A stretch of 64,000 bases of DNA from Undaria pinnatifida (GCA_012845835.1 JABAKD010000001.1:3661540-3725539); one strand, 5' to 3'. Positions 1 through 12,128 are shown, numbered from the stretch's first letter. The notes: generated by a model from the sequence alone, not told the origin. Program-made: numbers and translations.

Positions 1-1883
1 AAATCCGGACCTAAAAATGACGGTATACTTCGGGGGTGCACTGTTTATAAAAATACCGGGCCATCGCATCCTGAGCCCGCCTCACCTATTTATCGGTGGC
101 TCCACCCGCGCTCGTCTTAGGACGTGCGCGTTTTTCAAGTGCCAGCGGTGGGCCCGCGAACGACGGGTTCCCACTCGCTGCCACAGTGTTGACAGCACCA
201 CTGCCCCTGGGCCCAAGGGACAGTCCCGTCATGACGACGGAAGACTCGCGATCATAGTTGACCAGGACATGCCCTGAGCCCCCTGCCCCGTCTTTCCCGC
301 AATCCTCGTGGATTGCGTGGACACGGACCACAGGTACGGCATTTCCTAGCGAGTTATATCCTGCTCATCCAACGCCGCTTGGAGACAGGACCCCCAGGGT
401 ATCTTCGCCCCGCTCCTTTAAACGCAACCCACGGAGACCCTCCCAGAGCCTCGGTGATACAATACCGACACTCCCTTTGCGATCACGTTGACCCAGCGCG
501 CATGTTCTCTAGATCAGCCAGCTGCACCCTCGCCATCGTCACGCGACAGTTTTACAGACAGCCGCAACTGACCACTGCTTGGCGGCTCACCGCAGTCAGC
601 CTACACCGAACTACCCCTTCTGGGATGTTCAACCTTTAGCAGTGCCAACCTTCTGGATTCTTCTTCTATTCTACGTTTTTTTCTTATCACCGTGTGGAGT
701 AGTTTCCGACATCGCCCGATACCGACATTTTGAGCGACACCACGACCCCTCAGCTCTCCCGGCTTCGACCAAGTATCGGAACCGTTCCTACGACAGCCAT
801 GGACATTGGTTCCGAGGCCAACAAACGCCGGAGCTCCTTCATTACCTATCTGGGACAATGGTTCCGAGGCCGACAAACGCCGGACATTATTCCCGTACCA
901 CCACCCAACGACCCTCGACATCCACCACCGCCCTCCCGGTTCGTATCTCTAGCTTCGGCAACGGTACACCCGAGACTGACAATCCCATCCATAGGCAGAA
1001 GCAATAACCGCTTTATTCGGTTGGCAGCCGCCTTTTCCCCATAACCCGCCGCGTTGCAAACGAGTCATCCCTTTCCGGTCTCGGCATTTCTCACCGAACC
1101 CTCCTACTACCGACGTCGTTCCGACCCTTTCCATCGCGAAAGAACAACTCTGCCGCCCCCCCCCTTCAACGCGACCGGTTTCCACGGAACATCTCTGTCC
1201 CGGCCCCCTCCATCGCCACCGAGGCGCACCTGCCGAATCCCCCAAGCCGTTCTCCACCCCGACGTGTTACCACAGAGCCGCCTTGCTCCGGTCTCCGCCG
1301 ACCATCTGGAGGAAGCAACCGCCCTTCTCCTCACGGTCTGGTTAGTTCTCATTTCGACAAACATTGGACCCCCTACCGCCCCCCTTTTCACGGCTACCCT
1401 GACCCAAACCATCCCGCCTATACCAGGCCACCAACGGTACCTCCCGGCCAACTTTTCCGTTTACCCACCAGCGTGCCCTGGTTTCCCCCAACCACAACAA
1501 ACCCGCGTTTTATCGCTCCCGACCCAGCTCTTTAGCTACCCCCCCATTAACCGGATCCTTGCCACCAACGGCCCTTCAGCTTTCCTCGACGACACAACCA
1601 CGGACGACCATCGACTGATTCTGTTTCCGTTGCCAGTGAACACCGAACAGTTCCCCTCTAACCCAACGGTCGCGAATCCCCATCCGACACCAATACCGCC
1701 ACCGCCCTTTTGCCTCAACAACCCTGTAGGTTCACCACCTGAACCTAGGCAACCCCTACCCGTCCTTGAAGGCATATCTGTGACGCCACTGTCGCCACCC
1801 CCCCCCCCACCCTAACATTCCTATAGGTTTACCATCTGAACCTGTGGTTTTGTTCCTTTCCGGTTATGACCTCTCCGAGCCGA

Positions 1884-2345
1884 GCATCGGCTTGGGTGGG
1901 CTCGTTCCCCCGTCCCCCCCAACCCACCACCACATCCCGCCGCTCCCATTTTCTGAGTTGGAGTTATTTTTTTTTCCGGGTATGTATGAGCGTTTCGAAC
2001 CGACTATCGGTTTGGGTGGGCTCGCTACCTCTCTTCTACGACCCACCTCTACCATTCCACCGCCCTCTTTTTCCGAGTTCGTTATTTCTTTTTGCCTCGG
2101 GCTCATGGACCTCCCGAGCCTGGTACGTATGGGACCTTTTTAGTCAGACATCGGGCCCTTCCACGGCCTATTCGCTGCCCACGTCGAAAGATGTCACCAT
2201 CCCATCCCGGGTATCGTTTTGGGTGGGCTAGTTCCCCCTCCCTTTCGACCCACCATCACTATCCGCCCCCATCCACCGGCGACGCGCAAACCGTTCACCC
2301 TTCCTGTTAGGCATTGCCTTGGGTGGGCTCAAACCCCCTCCCTCC
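1884..2345 (+). repeat. Degenerate tandem repeat with TTGGGTGGGCT core
   Basis: The word YTTGGGTGGGCT recurs at about 1891, 2011, 2218 and 2318, each time followed by a C/T-rich stretch with ACCCACC-like words. Spacings of 120, 207 and 100 bp suggest a diverged ~100-120 bp unit. In one frame it gives the repeated peptide EPSIGLGGL / EPTIGLGGL, but the frame is not maintained through the array. Confidence 0.6.
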
Positions 2346-2729
2346 TGCCCCATGCACCACGATTCGCTGGAAATACTTTCGGCAACTCACCGTTGCGGAC
2401 CATACCACAACAATCCGTCGACCCCTTCTCCGCGCCAAAGCCTTCGTCGGGTCTATTACGGCCCATGACATCGCCTCCGGTTCGCTAAGCCAGCTCCGAG
2501 AAAGGCGCCGAGGACGCTGGCGCTCCTCCTGGATCGGCTTTCAGGCCGTCCTTCGTTCTCCCCAGCGCCCACCATTGGCGCATCCCTTTTTGGCCTTCCT
2601 CATCCTTCGTCGGACCATTATTTTCCCAGAGCCGTCATCGCTCCACAGCCGCCGCTAGAAACTGTGGACTGCCCTTCCGACTACGGTTTTTCTCGCCAGT
2701 ACCTGTGGCTACACTTCCAAGACCATCGA

Positions 2730-3085
2730 ACCCCCCCCACTGCCGCGCGAGCACCGCCACCAGAGCCCCATCGTCACCTGAGCTTTGCGACTAGAGCTCC
2801 ATCTTCACCTGAGCTTCGTTGTTACCTGAGCCTCGCGACCGGAGCTCCTCGTACACCGGAGTTCCACCTTTCACCAGAGCTTCGTCGTCACCCGAGTTTC
2901 AAGACCAAAGATCCACCTTTTCCAGAGCTCCATCTTCGACAGAGCTTCGTCGTCACCTGCGCTTCGCGACCACAGCTCCTCCTGCCCGAAGATTCGTCGT
3001 CACCTGTCGTCATCTGAGCTTCGCGACCAGAGCTCCACCTTCGTCAGAGCTCCACCTTTCACCTGAGCTCCACCTCCGTCTTCCG
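2730..3085 (+). repeat. Tandem repeat with GAGCTTCGTCGTCACCTGAG-like units
   Basis: Words such as GAGCTTCGTCGTCACC, GCGACCAGAGCTCCACC and CACCTGAGCTTCG alternate about ten times. Two short related modules (one near CGACCAGAGCTCC, one near GAGCTTCGTCGTC) alternate with a combined period near 60 bp. No gene is inferred. Confidence 0.6.
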
Positions 3086-3649
3086 CGACTTCATCATTCG
3101 ATGTATTTCTCCTTCAAGCCACTACCAACGTCAAGGCAACCTTTTTTCTTTTGGCCACTACCGCCGGCCCCGACGTCGTCGCCACCATCTACTCCGACAA
3201 TCTGGGAATTATTTCACCGACTTCTGAAGCCATGCACCGATGGGCCTGCCGCTCCAAACCGCTACCAGCGGTGAAGGGCCCTCTTCCAGGCCACTAGCAC
3301 CAACTCCGGCGTCATCGTGCCGTCAGCGCCGACCAGCGGGGACATATTTCGCTGACTCCTGCAGCCACCGCGCCGGTAGGTTTGCTCCTTCAGTCCGCTA
3401 CTAACCGCCCCGGCGTCACAGCCATCGCCGGCTACTTCGGGTCTTCTCTACCGCCCATTCCAGCAACCACGCCGTTATCCTCGCCGCGTACAAAGCGAAC
3501 TCCACCACCGCGAGAACCGCAGGCATCTCCACAGGCCCACTTTAAAGGACTACTACAACGTCAACCCTTGCGCCTACATGTACGCTGCGGAACACGCACA
3601 TTCCACTACCGCGTACGCTATCCGCCACCTTCTTCAACCTACCATATAT

Positions 3650-3850
3650 TGAGCTACTACAGCCTCGTCTTCTTCCGTCACAAGAGCCTTTACCGTATCT
3701 TCCGCGAACACCCCACCCTCACTGGTTCGTGCTCGGAGCTCTTCAACGCGTTTTACTGGACCATCATCCGTCTCCAGCGCTCCTATCTCATCTTCCGCGA
3801 ACACCACGACGCAACTGTCTCGCGATCGGAGCGCTGCAGCACACCCTAGT
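3650..3850 (+). repeat. Diverged direct duplication
   Basis: ATCTTCCGCGAACACC occurs at about 3698 and 3791, each preceded by a related C/T-rich stretch and followed by a copy of the CGATCGGAGC / CGTGCTCGGAGC word. The period is about 93 bp. Confidence 0.5.
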
Positions 3851-4539
3851 ACGACCACCAGCCGCGATTCATCGAATCTTTCTTCAAACTCTACACCACC
3901 CGGTTCCAGGATCAACCTACGGCGTCTCTACTGCATATCTTCGCGGAGCACCATCTACGGACCGGCGTGCCTACAACGCCACGCGACAGGGATATCTGCA
4001 GCCAGGGTATTATCGCGTTGAGTCGCACTTACCCTTTTGTCTTGTTGTCCCTCCGCCTAACCATGTTTCTTGAGTTCCTTCTTGCGTTTTTTTCCCATGG
4101 GATTTGTTTTGTGCGCATTGGCTACTTGATCTTCTCTTTTGGGTTTGATTTTGTTGTTCAGTTAGTTTCAAGGTGCCTCTTCTTTGACTTGACTCTTCGG
4201 GTTGTCACACGTTTGAACAGCGTTTGCGTTCGCGAACATGTGTCGGTGTGCTATCCTGACCCTTCGGGCCGTTCCACCTATGACCAGCACATATTATTGC
4301 GTGCTTTCGTTCGTGTGCTACCCTGGCCTTCCAGCCACTGATTTAGCTGGCTCCATTTTCGTAACCAGGCCGAAAAATTGTGATGGTTCCGTCTTCCTGT
4401 GTGTGCCGGTTTAACTTGCCCCGTTTTCGTAACTTGGCTCAAACCTGCCGTGTTTTCGTTTCCTTTCGTCGGTTTAGCGTATCCTTGTTTCGCAGCCCCC
4501 GGAACCGCTGTGGTATTTTATTTTGTTAGCCTTTCTCTT

Positions 4540-4865
4540 GCTCTCTGCACTACGTACGAAATAGGTGCATATTTGGGCATCGTATATGTCTCCGAACCTG
4601 CTGTGGTATGCCCATCTTGGCTCTTCTTCTGCTTTTTGCACTACGTACGTCATTGGTACCTATTGAGGCGTCATATTTCGATTCTTACCGCTATGGCATA
4701 TATATCTTAGCTCTTCCCCAAATATTTGCACTCCGTACGTCGTAGGTGCTTATTGAGGCGTCGTATTTGTTCTGTTACCACTGTGGTATACGTGGTATGT
4801 GCTCTGGCCCTTCCTCTATTTTCTGTACTACGCACGCCGTAGGTGCTTATTGAGGCGTGTTGTCC
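4540..4865 (+). repeat. About 92 bp tandem repeat, four copies
   Basis: TGCACTACGTACG-type words followed by a GTAGGTGCTTATTGAGGCGT-type block start at about 4548, 4638, 4729 and 4826, a spacing of 90-97 bp. The copies also share GCTGTGGTAT and a CTCTTCYTCT stretch. Similar periods occur near 3.7 kb, so the left domain may descend from one satellite family. Confidence 0.7.
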
Positions 4866-6369
4866 CCCTTGTTTGCGTCATATTGCCCTGCACTCAAGTT
4901 CCATCTTCTCGGTTGGACATCCAAGTGCTTTCGCGTATGTTTTCCCAGATTTTTCGTCGCTTAGCTTCCAATAGGAATGGCTTTATAGTAGGCCAAATTT
5001 TCAGAGTTTCACGACGTCAACGTTTTGCTAGTATTTTCGGGTCCGTCGTTTGTTCACGACCTCGCCCTCTAGGCTTCTTTTTAGTATCAACCCTCGAAAC
5101 CATGGTAGTTTCGCTTGGTCCTTATTAGCCTGGACTTCGCTTGCACGCTGTGCATGTGAGCCGCTAGCATTATTAGAGTTGTACGTGACTTGCCCCCTCC
5201 CTCTGTCCGGCTTCCGGTACCAGCCCGCGACATCGTAATAGTTTCGTCTGATTCCTTCTCAGCCGAGATATCGTCTGCACCATGTGCATGCTCTTTCGCA
5301 GAGTTTCTGAGCCCTCCGTTGTGTTAAGACCCGGTTTTTACCGTTCTCACGGTATGAGTTGAAATAAATATCGTGTTAGCTTGGTTTTTCTATTTTGGTG
5401 TCCTGTCCCCCTGCACTATGTGCCGGATGGGAACGTACACCCCCTCCTCTCGGCAGTGTGTGTGTTTTCGGAACGGATTTCCTCCCGACTCTGGCGTTCG
5501 TGAATTTTTGGAACCGATACCTTCCGCTTTCGCGTCCATGCAACGCGGGTATCATTTGATTTTTTTTTCTTGTCATTTCTGGGCACGCTTGCTCCTTAGT
5601 GGTTATCGCTGTGCGCAGCTAGCGACCGACCGTAGTATCCCTCTCTCCTTTCTTCTGGGAGAATTCGTTCGCGTATAAGATTTGGACCTTACTGTCTTAG
5701 TACAATTCTACCTGGTAGGTACCAGTATCGTCAGCAATATCGCCTCGTGGCTCCCCAAAGTACTTCTATACAGTCTGAGTATCATTGAGGCCCCAGCAAC
5801 GTTTGAACGTAGTAGAATACCTTCTGTCTTATTTGCCGCGTTCAAAGTATGGCATTTGTTCGTTTTTTTTTCAGTGATCTTCATGGGCGCCTTGATCTTG
5901 AACTTTTGCCCAAGTTGTTCTACTTTTCTACAGTACGACGAGCGTTCGCCTTTGTGGTTTTGCTTCCGCCTTCTACCGCCGATGTAGCCTGCCCACGTTT
6001 CGTGCACACCGAGGAACCATGGCGTTTCCGAACCATGTCGAGGTTTTCTGTCGCGTCGTTCCCACCTCGCCTTGTGCGATTGGTGACAACGTGGATGCTT
6101 TCCGCGTTATTCGCTTCGTTTTTCGCGAGGCATTTACTCCTCTTCTCTTGTTGTTGCTGTTGGACTTTCCTTGCCCCTTGGCATACTTCCCTTTTGTTGT
6201 TGGGCCTTTCTTGCTTCTTGGCGTACTTCTCCCACCACCAACGTCGTTGCACTTTAGCCCCAGCCACTTGGTATTACGGCATTCCAGCTATTGCTACTGT
6301 CTATGGTTCCATGTTGTCGACCACTGGCTTCACATTGAGAGCCCCCCTTAGGTTCCCCGTTAGCGGTCC

Positions 6370-6690
6370 CGTGCTGACTCTCCAGCCCATCTGTCGGTTC
6401 TCTTTGGCCACTACTTTGTTTGGTTGTACCTGCCCCCAAGAGCCCCTTGCTGTCGGGCTCCGTTCTTGCTTTGTAGCCAGCGGATCTATTCCCCTGGACC
6501 ACTATTTCTTACTTTTTTTTCTCGGCACCGCTGCCCCTACGGTCCAACGACACTGACCCCCGTCCTGGCTTTGCAGCTTGTTTCTCTCGACCACTTTTTC
6601 TTGTTTCTTTTCGGCATACCTGCCCATAGGGTTCAACTACACCGGCCTTAATCATGGGTTTACAGCCCGTCCTGACTGTGCAGTCCACAG
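6370..6690 (+). repeat. Diverged tandem repeat of 90-110 bp
   Basis: A block with GACCACTnTTTCTT...TTTTCGGCA...CTGCCC recurs at about 6410, 6498 and 6588, with a CTGnCTnTGCAG block between the copies. Divergence is high and no coding frame persists. Confidence 0.45.
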
Positions 6691-7654
6691 GCCGTCCCCT
6701 CTTCGCCCCCGTTTTGCTCTTGGCTTGTTGGCGTACTTGTCGCATCGGTCCCATGTTATGACCCCTGTGTGGCTTCGCAGCCCATTTAGGCTTTTCAAGT
6801 TGACTCCCTTTCGTGTTGTGCTTTCGACGAAATCGCTTTCGGAGGTATGCCTTCCCTACGTACCTAGCGTTGCTCATTTTCTGAAAGTAGCCTTTCAAGG
6901 TCCTTTGCTATGGACCCTCCTTTTTTGTTCAGGGTGCAATATGTTGCGATGATACGATATGCCTACTTCCTGTTTTCCCGTGGATTTTTCTCGGTTACCT
7001 TTTCAGGGTTGCTCCACGTTAGCGACCCCGCGTTCCCGACGTATAGTACCCAGCTGCGGTTTTCTTCATATTGTTTTCTCTGTTCCCTGCATTCTCTCTG
7101 AAGCTAGACACTTCCAGCGCTGCTTCGAGCTGAACGAGTATCTTCTTGTGCACCCCATTTTTGGCTTGCTTTGTTATGGTTGAATAGCCTCGCTACGTTT
7201 GCTGGCATTACTCCCGTTATTAGTTAGCCTCTCAAGGTGTCATATGTCGACTCTCTTTCCGGCTTCCGATAGTGCCTTCCGTCTTTCTGGTGTCTACGTT
7301 TCAGTTTCGTCCTTGTTTGCGTATAGCTTTGGCTAGGTGACCTCACCACATATTTCTTCCCGTTTTCATGGTACTGTACCCAGATAGCTTTCAAGGGTAC
7401 TCCACTGCTGTTGTTGCCCCCCGGTTAAGCTTTCCGGCGTGTCACACACGCCTCCAGTACCACCATTTCGGTGTTGTCTGTGCCACTGTTTTAGGTGTTG
7501 TCTTTCACTGCGTTTTCGCGATTTGTTCTGGTAGCCTCGGTTTTCCGTTCTACAGTTTGACCAAGGGCCTTATTATGCTAGCCTCCTAGGTCCCACATTA
7601 CGGCCCCTGTGCTTCCGTTACACATCAGCGTACTGGTTATTTATAGTTTTGCCT

Positions 7655-7925
7655 TTCGATCAATGGTCCCACGTCAGCCTTCCAGGTCCAACCTTGCGGA
7701 CCCTGACATTATTTTAGGCACTGTTCTTTGTTTTCTCTAGTTTCAGGCTTTTCCTCTTCAGCCTTTGGGCCAATGACCCGACGCTTGCGTACTTCTTCGC
7801 GTCTTGGTTGTTTCTCTTGCACCGTCCAACCGATGGCCCCACGTCAGCTGTCCATGTCCAACGTAGCGGACTCTGATGTTCTGTTAGGCAGTGTTCCTTG
7901 ATTTCTTTATTATCTTCCGGCAAAT
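7655..7925 (+). repeat. 170 bp direct duplication
   Basis: ATGGTCCCACGTCAGCCTTCC at 7663 and its relative ATGGCCCCACGTCAGCTGTCC at 7833 start two alignable segments. Both continue with GTCCAACnTnGCGGACnCTGA and a TTAGGCAnTGTTCnTTG block. The period is 170 bp. Confidence 0.65.
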
Positions 7926-8194
7926 GGGCCGACCGCCCGCCCCTTCGGCACTACGCTTCAGGCCGTAAACTCGTCTGGCCTCCACAGCGTGACACGTGTT
8001 CCCTTCTTCTCTTCTGACTTGGTTTCCGCGTCTATACCTTCTTCTTTGGCCCCCTTCGCATCCTTGCGCTCGGTGGCCACGCCCTTCGTGTTTTCGTAGG
8101 CCGATTGCTACTGGTATACCGTAGGTACATACCCTTTCTCGAGCTCTCACGGTTGTGAGCTCCATCCCATAGGGTTGTATATCTTGCAATGAGG

Positions 8195-8960
8195 CGTTTA
8201 AGCCTCATTATTACGAGGTGTGGGGGAATCTATAGCCTCATTTTCGATTGTTTCGAATAGCCGCATCTTCGATCCCCTTTCCAATGCTGGATGTTTTGTT
8301 GGCATCCTTTGATTGGCAGGAGATCTGCATCTACGACTATTCAGGGTGGTCTAGTGTAATGGAGTGCCCTCCGTAGACGGATAGTTTATAGATTCGACGT
8401 GAAACCATGTCATGGTTGAGGTGAAACCACGTGGCATTAGATGTCACATTCACGTCAAGGCCATCATAGATGGGCGATAATGTAGGTGACGATGATGGGA
8501 CAAGCGGGACGCCCCACATCTCACTACCTGCTCTACCTGCTCTACCTGTGTTGTCTGTCCTTTAGAGTTCAATGTAGAGGAAATAATGTATAACCTTTTG
8601 AGTCTATCCAGCGAGCCATGAGGAGAGACCAAACAAGGGCACCGGAACCCATGAGGAGCACGCTTCCCAACACCGACCAACCACGCATCCCCCACTCGGA
8701 GTACCACTACACCATACATATGATAAAGCAGTATAGTGGAAACTACAGTAATACATTTATAAAATAGATGTGATGTTTTACCTAGCTCAAAATTCCCCAC
8801 CTAAAGTATAAATACTAACACTTACCATTATAGTGGACAAAAAATAGGACACCTCCCAATAAAAACTCACCCATATAGTATATTACGAGTACCAACAACG
8901 CAGCTTGCAAAGATGACTATTGACCTGAAGTTCGTCAAACTCACGGCTGACGTCCTTGAA
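8195..8960. other. No gene seen
   Basis: Ordinary-composition DNA after the pyrimidine domain. A short direct repeat (GTGAAACCAnGT, about 8400-8430) and a fragment resembling the R1 repeat (GCTTGCAAAGATGA near 8907) are present. I see no coding exon. Confidence 0.4.
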
Positions 8961-8964
8961 AATT

Positions 8965-9301
8965 AGTTATAAAATACCCCACTAGTAATTCCTTAACAAA
9001 TAAATGGCGTCGTCGACAGACGATGGGTTGTTGGGTCGTGGGTTCAAATTCCACATCCTCCATAATAAAACTTTTCAAGACTTTCCCTGCCATCATGTCG
9101 AACTTGAAAAATAATATCCCCAGGAAACGAAACGGCTTGGACAATTGATAGGTCCGCCCTTATATCCGGCCGACCTGCTTTCCCGCCGGTTCAGGGGGGA
9201 AGAGTGTTATATATAAGGCTTAGTTTGGGTAAGCTATTGGTTAACCTTTTGCAAGTGGTCATCAAACGGAATATAAATAATACCCCACTAACACCTTAAC
9301 A
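8965..9301 (+). mobile_element. TRIM-type LTR element, copy 1 (damaged 5' LTR)
   Basis: The right LTR spans 9205-9301. It starts TGTTAT and ends CCTTAACA, and is preceded by the purine tract GGGGGGAAGAG expected of a polypurine tract. The left LTR is reduced to its last ~30 bases, ending CCTTAACA at 8998. The internal part starts with ATGGCGTCGTCGACAG, contains a tRNA T-arm-like sequence at 9038-9054 (GTGGG, loop TTCAAAT, TCCAC) and shares the rest of its internal sequence with the copies at 29167-29360 and 36309-36687. No protein-coding capacity remains. The right LTR carries small insertions compared with the complete copy. Confidence 0.75.
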
Positions 9302-9304
9302 CCC

Positions 9305-9745
9305 ACTTATGCTCCGTTTGACGGCGGGTATGTCTTGGGTATATGCTTCAAATAAAATGCCACTTTATGCTCGCCGGTTATGCTTTCTTTCGGGGGTTAT
9401 GCTCCCACCTATGCTTCATTTGTGAAGACCATCGATTCTCACAGCACGCGATACTCGTTCAAATATCTCCCTCTGTCTAATTAAGTCGAAGTACCACCAA
9501 CATCGAATGACTAAATACTACGCGCATTTGGAAATGCCTCAAACCTCTTTTTTTGTGGCCCTTATCTACAGGCTTTATGCCCAGAATGAAGCAGCAAACT
9601 TCGTCGCCCGTATAGTCTATACGTGTATGCTCTATCTTAGCTAAAATGTGCTCGAGCATATGCCCCTCGCACTTACTTACGCTTTTTTTTATGCCCAAAA
9701 GGGCTGATTGTGCTAAAAACTATGCTGGCATCATCGGCCTGACCC
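9305..9745 (+). repeat. Reiterated TATGCT / TATGCCC word
   Basis: TATGCTC/T occurs at least six times between 9307 and 9420. TATGCY occurs at least five more times up to 9725, at uneven spacing, mostly in the context TTATGC. There is no larger conserved unit and no gene. Confidence 0.5.
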
Positions 9746-10099
9746 TAGCCGCTACATACAGGCTGGTTCACGTTATCCCCTCGAAGTTATCTCCCCCACG
9801 AATGCCGCTCGCAGTATCTAGCTAAAAAGGGTAAATGTTTGGTATCATACGGACCCCCATGACCAGTGTAAGAGGGTGGCATGGCCATTCTTTTTTTCTT
9901 AACGAACGGCCTCGAGGTGTCTCTAGGAGCGGAACTCGTACAATATCGACAAAACGGCAGGCCTTCAATTTTTTCAATAAATAAATATTCGGGATTTTTC
10001 CACGCGGGGGCGAAAAAAAAAGCGCCGCATGTTGCACGAACCGGTTTTGTAGGATTACCTATTTGCTGGTACGAGCAATGTCTGATATTGGTGTGAATC

Positions 10100-10690
10100 T
10101 ATGCAGATGGTAGAGTAGAACTATTGGTATGGTTGACGGTTCCAATCTTCGATATGTTCGAGTTGAACCCCAGCATTTGGCTCAGTCGTCTTCTGTCTGG
10201 TGGTCTTCTAGTCTGCGAGTCTACTTTGGGTTTACGTTGGTGTACGATAACAATAATTATATTTTTCTATCCATCCTCTTTTCTCCGCCTGATAGCGCCT
10301 TGTCGGCTATCGAGGTCCATCTCCCCGCGAGCCACCCTACACCAGGCACCTGAATACTCGATACCTTAGCATCACCGAATAATATTATGCAGGTGCCTGA
10401 TCCTTGAGCATGATTGACTGTTCAGGTGCCTGTTGTAGGGTGGCTCACGGGGAGATGACTCTCGATACCCGACGAGGCGCCATCAGGGGGAGAAAACAAT
10501 ATGGACATAAACATATAATTGTCATCGTACACCAACCAAAGGAGGTCTAACCCAAAGTAGACTCGCAGACTAGAATACGACTATTAATAGAAAGACGACT
10601 GAGCCAAATGGGCTCAACTCGAACATATCGAAGATTGGGACCGCCAATCACATGAATAGTTCTACTCTATACCATCTCCGCAGATTTTAT
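10100..10690. repeat. Head-to-head pair of dispersed repeat B (large inverted repeat)
   Basis: Bases ~10102-10356 (GATGGTAGAGTAGAACT... to ...GAGCCACCCTACACCAGGC) are repeated as reverse complement at ~10430-10690. About 75 bp lies between them, itself carrying CAGGTGCCTG words. The same element occurs singly at 42975-43305 (+) and 51115-51465 (-), with fragments at 52345-52390 and 53180-53460. Conserved marks are GATATGTTCGAGTTGA near one end and GCCACCCTACnCnGGGCA at the other. There is no ORF, so it is a non-autonomous element or solo LTR of unknown class. Confidence 0.8.
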
Positions 10691-10924
10691 GCAGTCACAC
10701 ATATCCGACGTTGGTGCGAGCAGATAGTCAATCCTACAACACCAACCATCACCGGTCACCCACGTGGTCAAGTGCGGCCATACACGAATCGTCAAGGCAA
10801 AGCCTAATATGATTTTCGCCATTGCCGCGTGCATGGCCTTCCATGTGCGCTCGACCAACCATGCCCGACCGTGTGTGTGACCGCCCGTGATCAGTCATGA
10901 GCACGGGAGTTAAAATCATCGTAG

Positions 10925-11280
10925 AGGTGTCCATGGCTTGGCCGTCTATTACCGCATGCATGACCGGTCATGACCGGCATGACCGTGTTTATGACCGACC
11001 ATGACGGATCATTGACACCCCGGTTGTTACCGCGGGTCGTGGGCACATAAATTGACCGCGTGCATGGCCGGCCACGACCGTGTGCATGGTCGATCATGAA
11101 CGGTCATGGGCGCGGCCGTGAACGCATTTCGTCGGCGCACAAATGACCGCGTGCATGGTCGGTCATGACCGGTCACGAACGATCATGACCGGTCATGGTC
11201 GCAGCCATGGACGCATTCCGTGGGCGCATACACGACCGCATACATGGCCGGTCATGACCGGTCATGACCGCCTGTCCGAC
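10925..11280. repeat. Satellite of CATGACCGGTCATG palindromes
   Basis: The words CATGACCG, CGGTCATG and their fused palindrome recur more than fifteen times. They sit inside a larger unit of about 89 bp marked by ACGCATTYCGTSGGCGCA at 11122 and 11211. The array is GC-rich, has no stable reading frame and consists of self-complementary short words. Confidence 0.75.
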
Positions 11281-11429
11281 TGAAATCATCCCAGAATATC
11301 ACTATTTACACACTCATTACGTATGCATACGAATGAGGTACCAACATAGTACAATACAAAGGCGACGGAGGAGGCGTTATTTATATATCGTTATAAGCTT
11401 TCAATGAATAGGGCCGGCGTCTCTGGTGA

Positions 11430-11497
11430 CTGGATATAATGGTAAGCCGCGTTGCCATTGGGGGCGAGGTCATTGGTTCGAGACCACAAGGGACCCT
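11430..11497 (+). other. tRNA-like sequence (possible SINE head)
   Basis: GGTTCGAGACC at about 11474 fits the internal B-box consensus of pol III promoters. It is preceded by TGGTGACTGGATATAATGG, which is only a partial A box, and by a loop that would place GCC at the anticodon position. The acceptor and T stems do not pair properly (several mismatches), so a working tRNA is unlikely. A run of T (CTTTTTC) follows closely, as at a pol III terminator. A tRNA-derived SINE or tRNA pseudogene is the most reasonable reading. Confidence 0.4.
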
Positions 11498-11499
11498 TT

Positions 11500-12120
11500 T
11501 TCTTACGATACAAATCGACAGCCCGAGAGTGCCATAGAGCGCGAGTTGTTGGTGAAAAATAAATGAAATCGACGAGCAAGCTGAAAAGTGGGAATGCTGG
11601 ATCTGTGCGCCATGAAAAAATATAAAGGCACGCACGAGGGGGGGAAGAAGGCAAGACACCTGCGACCACGGCATGTCCAGAAGGTCGCTGAGGGTAAAAG
11701 CTGGAAACAAACAGGGTAAAGTATTCGTACACACGCAATGGTGACCAGGGAGGCAAGGGTTCTATACCAGGCGCACAAGGAATGACCTCTGACCCAATAT
11801 TGTCACACGGTAGACATATATATGTGACCCGATTTGAGGCAAAAACAACAACTGTTTGTTATTATGTATATCTGGTGCCAAGTGTGTGTATGTATGGAGA
11901 ATCTACTCGGTTAACCAACATATATATAGACTATACCAGATATCTGTATGTATGTGCGTGTTTTGTGCGGGGTTATGACAGCACGACCACATAACCGGAT
12001 TGAGACCGAAAACGATGTGGCTGGCTTAGTCTTGGAAACGATAATTCAATTTTTTACGGGGGGGCACGATGATGCCGGCGGTAAGTAAGTGACAGATGAT
12101 CCAATCGTTGTATTTTCAGT
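11500..12120. other. No gene seen
   Basis: Mixed-composition DNA. A splice-donor-like GGTAAGTAAG at about 12079 and an acceptor-like TTGTATTTTCAG ending near 12119 lie just before the broken gene that follows. The 39 bp between them would be a very short intron. No exon is supported upstream. Confidence 0.3.
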
Positions 12121-12128
12121 TTTTGTTA

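Larger units (their letters stand above)
1..8190. repeat. Pyrimidine-strand-biased domain made of degenerate tandem repeats
   Basis: From the left edge to about 8190 the + strand is overwhelmingly C and T. The first ~4 kb is C-rich and the rest T-rich, with a return to ordinary composition near 8.2 kb. Long open frames here (for example 1054-1815, proline-rich, and the serine/phenylalanine-rich frames further on) are explained by the scarcity of purines, and so of TAA/TAG/TGA, on this strand. No domain, start context or intron structure supports a gene. Several internal direct repeats (listed separately) with periods of about 60-200 bp suggest an old, diverged satellite-like array. The domain runs off the left edge. 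Confidence 0.7.

Noticed and set aside
1054-1815. 253-codon open frame, proline-rich
   Set aside because: Lies in C-rich, purine-poor DNA where stops are rare; no motif, and overlapping frames on the other strand are equally open.
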